Shown piece after piece: positions 31,740 through 32,014 of a stretch of DNA of 32,014 bases. Below the pieces are notes generated by a model. The model was not told where the DNA came from, searched no databases, and saw only the letters and a list, made by a program, of their open reading frames with translations. This DNA comes from Rhodoferax sp. (GTDB lineage Bacteria; Pseudomonadota; Gammaproteobacteria; Burkholderiales; Burkholderiaceae_C): NCBI GenBank assembly GCA_018061265.1, contig JAGOUM010000038.1, forward strand, positions 1 through 32,014, written 5' to 3'. Each line of letters opens with the position of its first letter. Positions within the stretch are counted from its first letter, which is position 1. A program made the translations under genes and the position numbers.

Positions 31740-31990
31740 TGGTTTTAGCCCTTCTGCTGTGGCAAAACCCGGGCATGACATCTTCAAATTGCACAGCGGT
31801 GCGAAGAATGTCACGTATGCGAACCCAATGTGGCGTGGATGTGGAACCTCGCATTCGCAGGAGTGACTTTGGTGCCTGGACTGATCTCGTTTAGGTTTGT
31901 AGGATGCCTGCCCGCGATCACCGACCTGCGTAAATTCACGCAAGCCTGAGGGCAGGCGTCGTACAAGCCTCGAGGGAGGAAACCGCGGAA
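31740..31990 (+). other. intergenic region with a long inverted repeat near the right edge
   Basis: No confident gene. GATGCCTGCCC (31903-31913) pairs with GGGCAGGCGTC (31950-31960), enclosing a smaller hairpin TGCGT/ACGCA (31927-31931 with 31938-31942). It is followed by GGAGGAAA (31976-31983) and an ATG at 31990. This could be a structured leader of a rightward gene whose body lies outside the window. No known riboswitch class was recognised. Confidence 0.4.
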
Positions 31991-32014
31991 TGCAGCGCCG
32001 CAGCCAGATTCGGC
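31990..32014 (+). CDS. possible start of a rightward gene (partial, uncertain)
   Basis: ATG at 31990 opens a frame MQRRSQIR to the window edge, with GGAGG 11-14 bases upstream. Eight codons are too few to judge; the main support is the ribosome binding site and the hairpin leader. Confidence 0.2.

Noticed and set aside
31903-32014. RNase P RNA, cobalamin or TPP riboswitch at the right edge
   Set aside because: The GGAGGAAA word recalls RNase P, but the conserved flanking sequences of RNase P and of these riboswitches are absent.

Overview
The window looks like a chromosomal segment of a betaproteobacterium, most likely a Comamonadaceae member near Rhodoferax or Polaromonas. This rests on moderately high GC, protein style (CGG-rich lipoprotein signals, GlgC, Ugp and CpdB variants) and intergenic AT-rich repeats of the kind common in that family. 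No rRNA, tRNA, CRISPR array, phage or intact insertion sequence was seen.

The unifying theme is phosphate starvation. Almost every gene acquires or saves phosphate. Most transcription units are preceded by a PhoB-type box (two 7-mers resembling CTGTCAY, 4 bp apart), and in most of them a -10-like hexamer follows exactly 10 bp later in the direction of the gene. I count seven or eight good boxes and several weaker ones, so I read the window as a Pho-regulon island.

Layout: (1) 1-73, start of a leftward gene of unknown function. (2) 252-1963, olsB and a PlcP-like metallophosphoesterase, overlapping by ATGA behind four 11-bp-spaced Pho half-sites; this is probably a membrane-lipid remodelling operon (phospholipid to diacylglycerol, plus ornithine lipid). 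(3) 2020-2893, sixA and a small zinc-ribbon-like ORF, both leftward. (4) 3020-4327, a glgC homologue whose catalytic motifs are degraded, convergent with an alpha/beta hydrolase (4335-5291). (5) 5458-6069, a small membrane protein behind tandem Pho boxes. (6) 6220-23224, eight consecutive predicted lipoproteins: phytase/esterase-like, CpdB, 5'-nucleotidase, PhoD, PhoX, diheme cytochrome, then a second diheme cytochrome and second PhoX in mirror image. (7) 23386-31686, a ugpCBAE-phosphodiesterase locus (glycerophosphodiester/glycerol-3-phosphate uptake) that has been broken open. An M1 aminopeptidase gene sits between a decayed ugpE remnant carrying a 159-bp palindromic MITE-like element and an intact ugpE followed by a stub of the phosphodiesterase gene.

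Working model: exported phosphatases strip phosphate from nucleotides, cyclic nucleotides, phytate-like and other esters; Ugp imports glycerol phosphates; the EEP enzyme could hydrolyse diesters inside the cell; OlsB/PlcP replace phospholipids. The least explained parts are the mirrored PhoX/diheme-cytochrome pairs, the glgC homologue lacking catalytic residues, and the structured RNA segment between phoX1 and its cytochrome.
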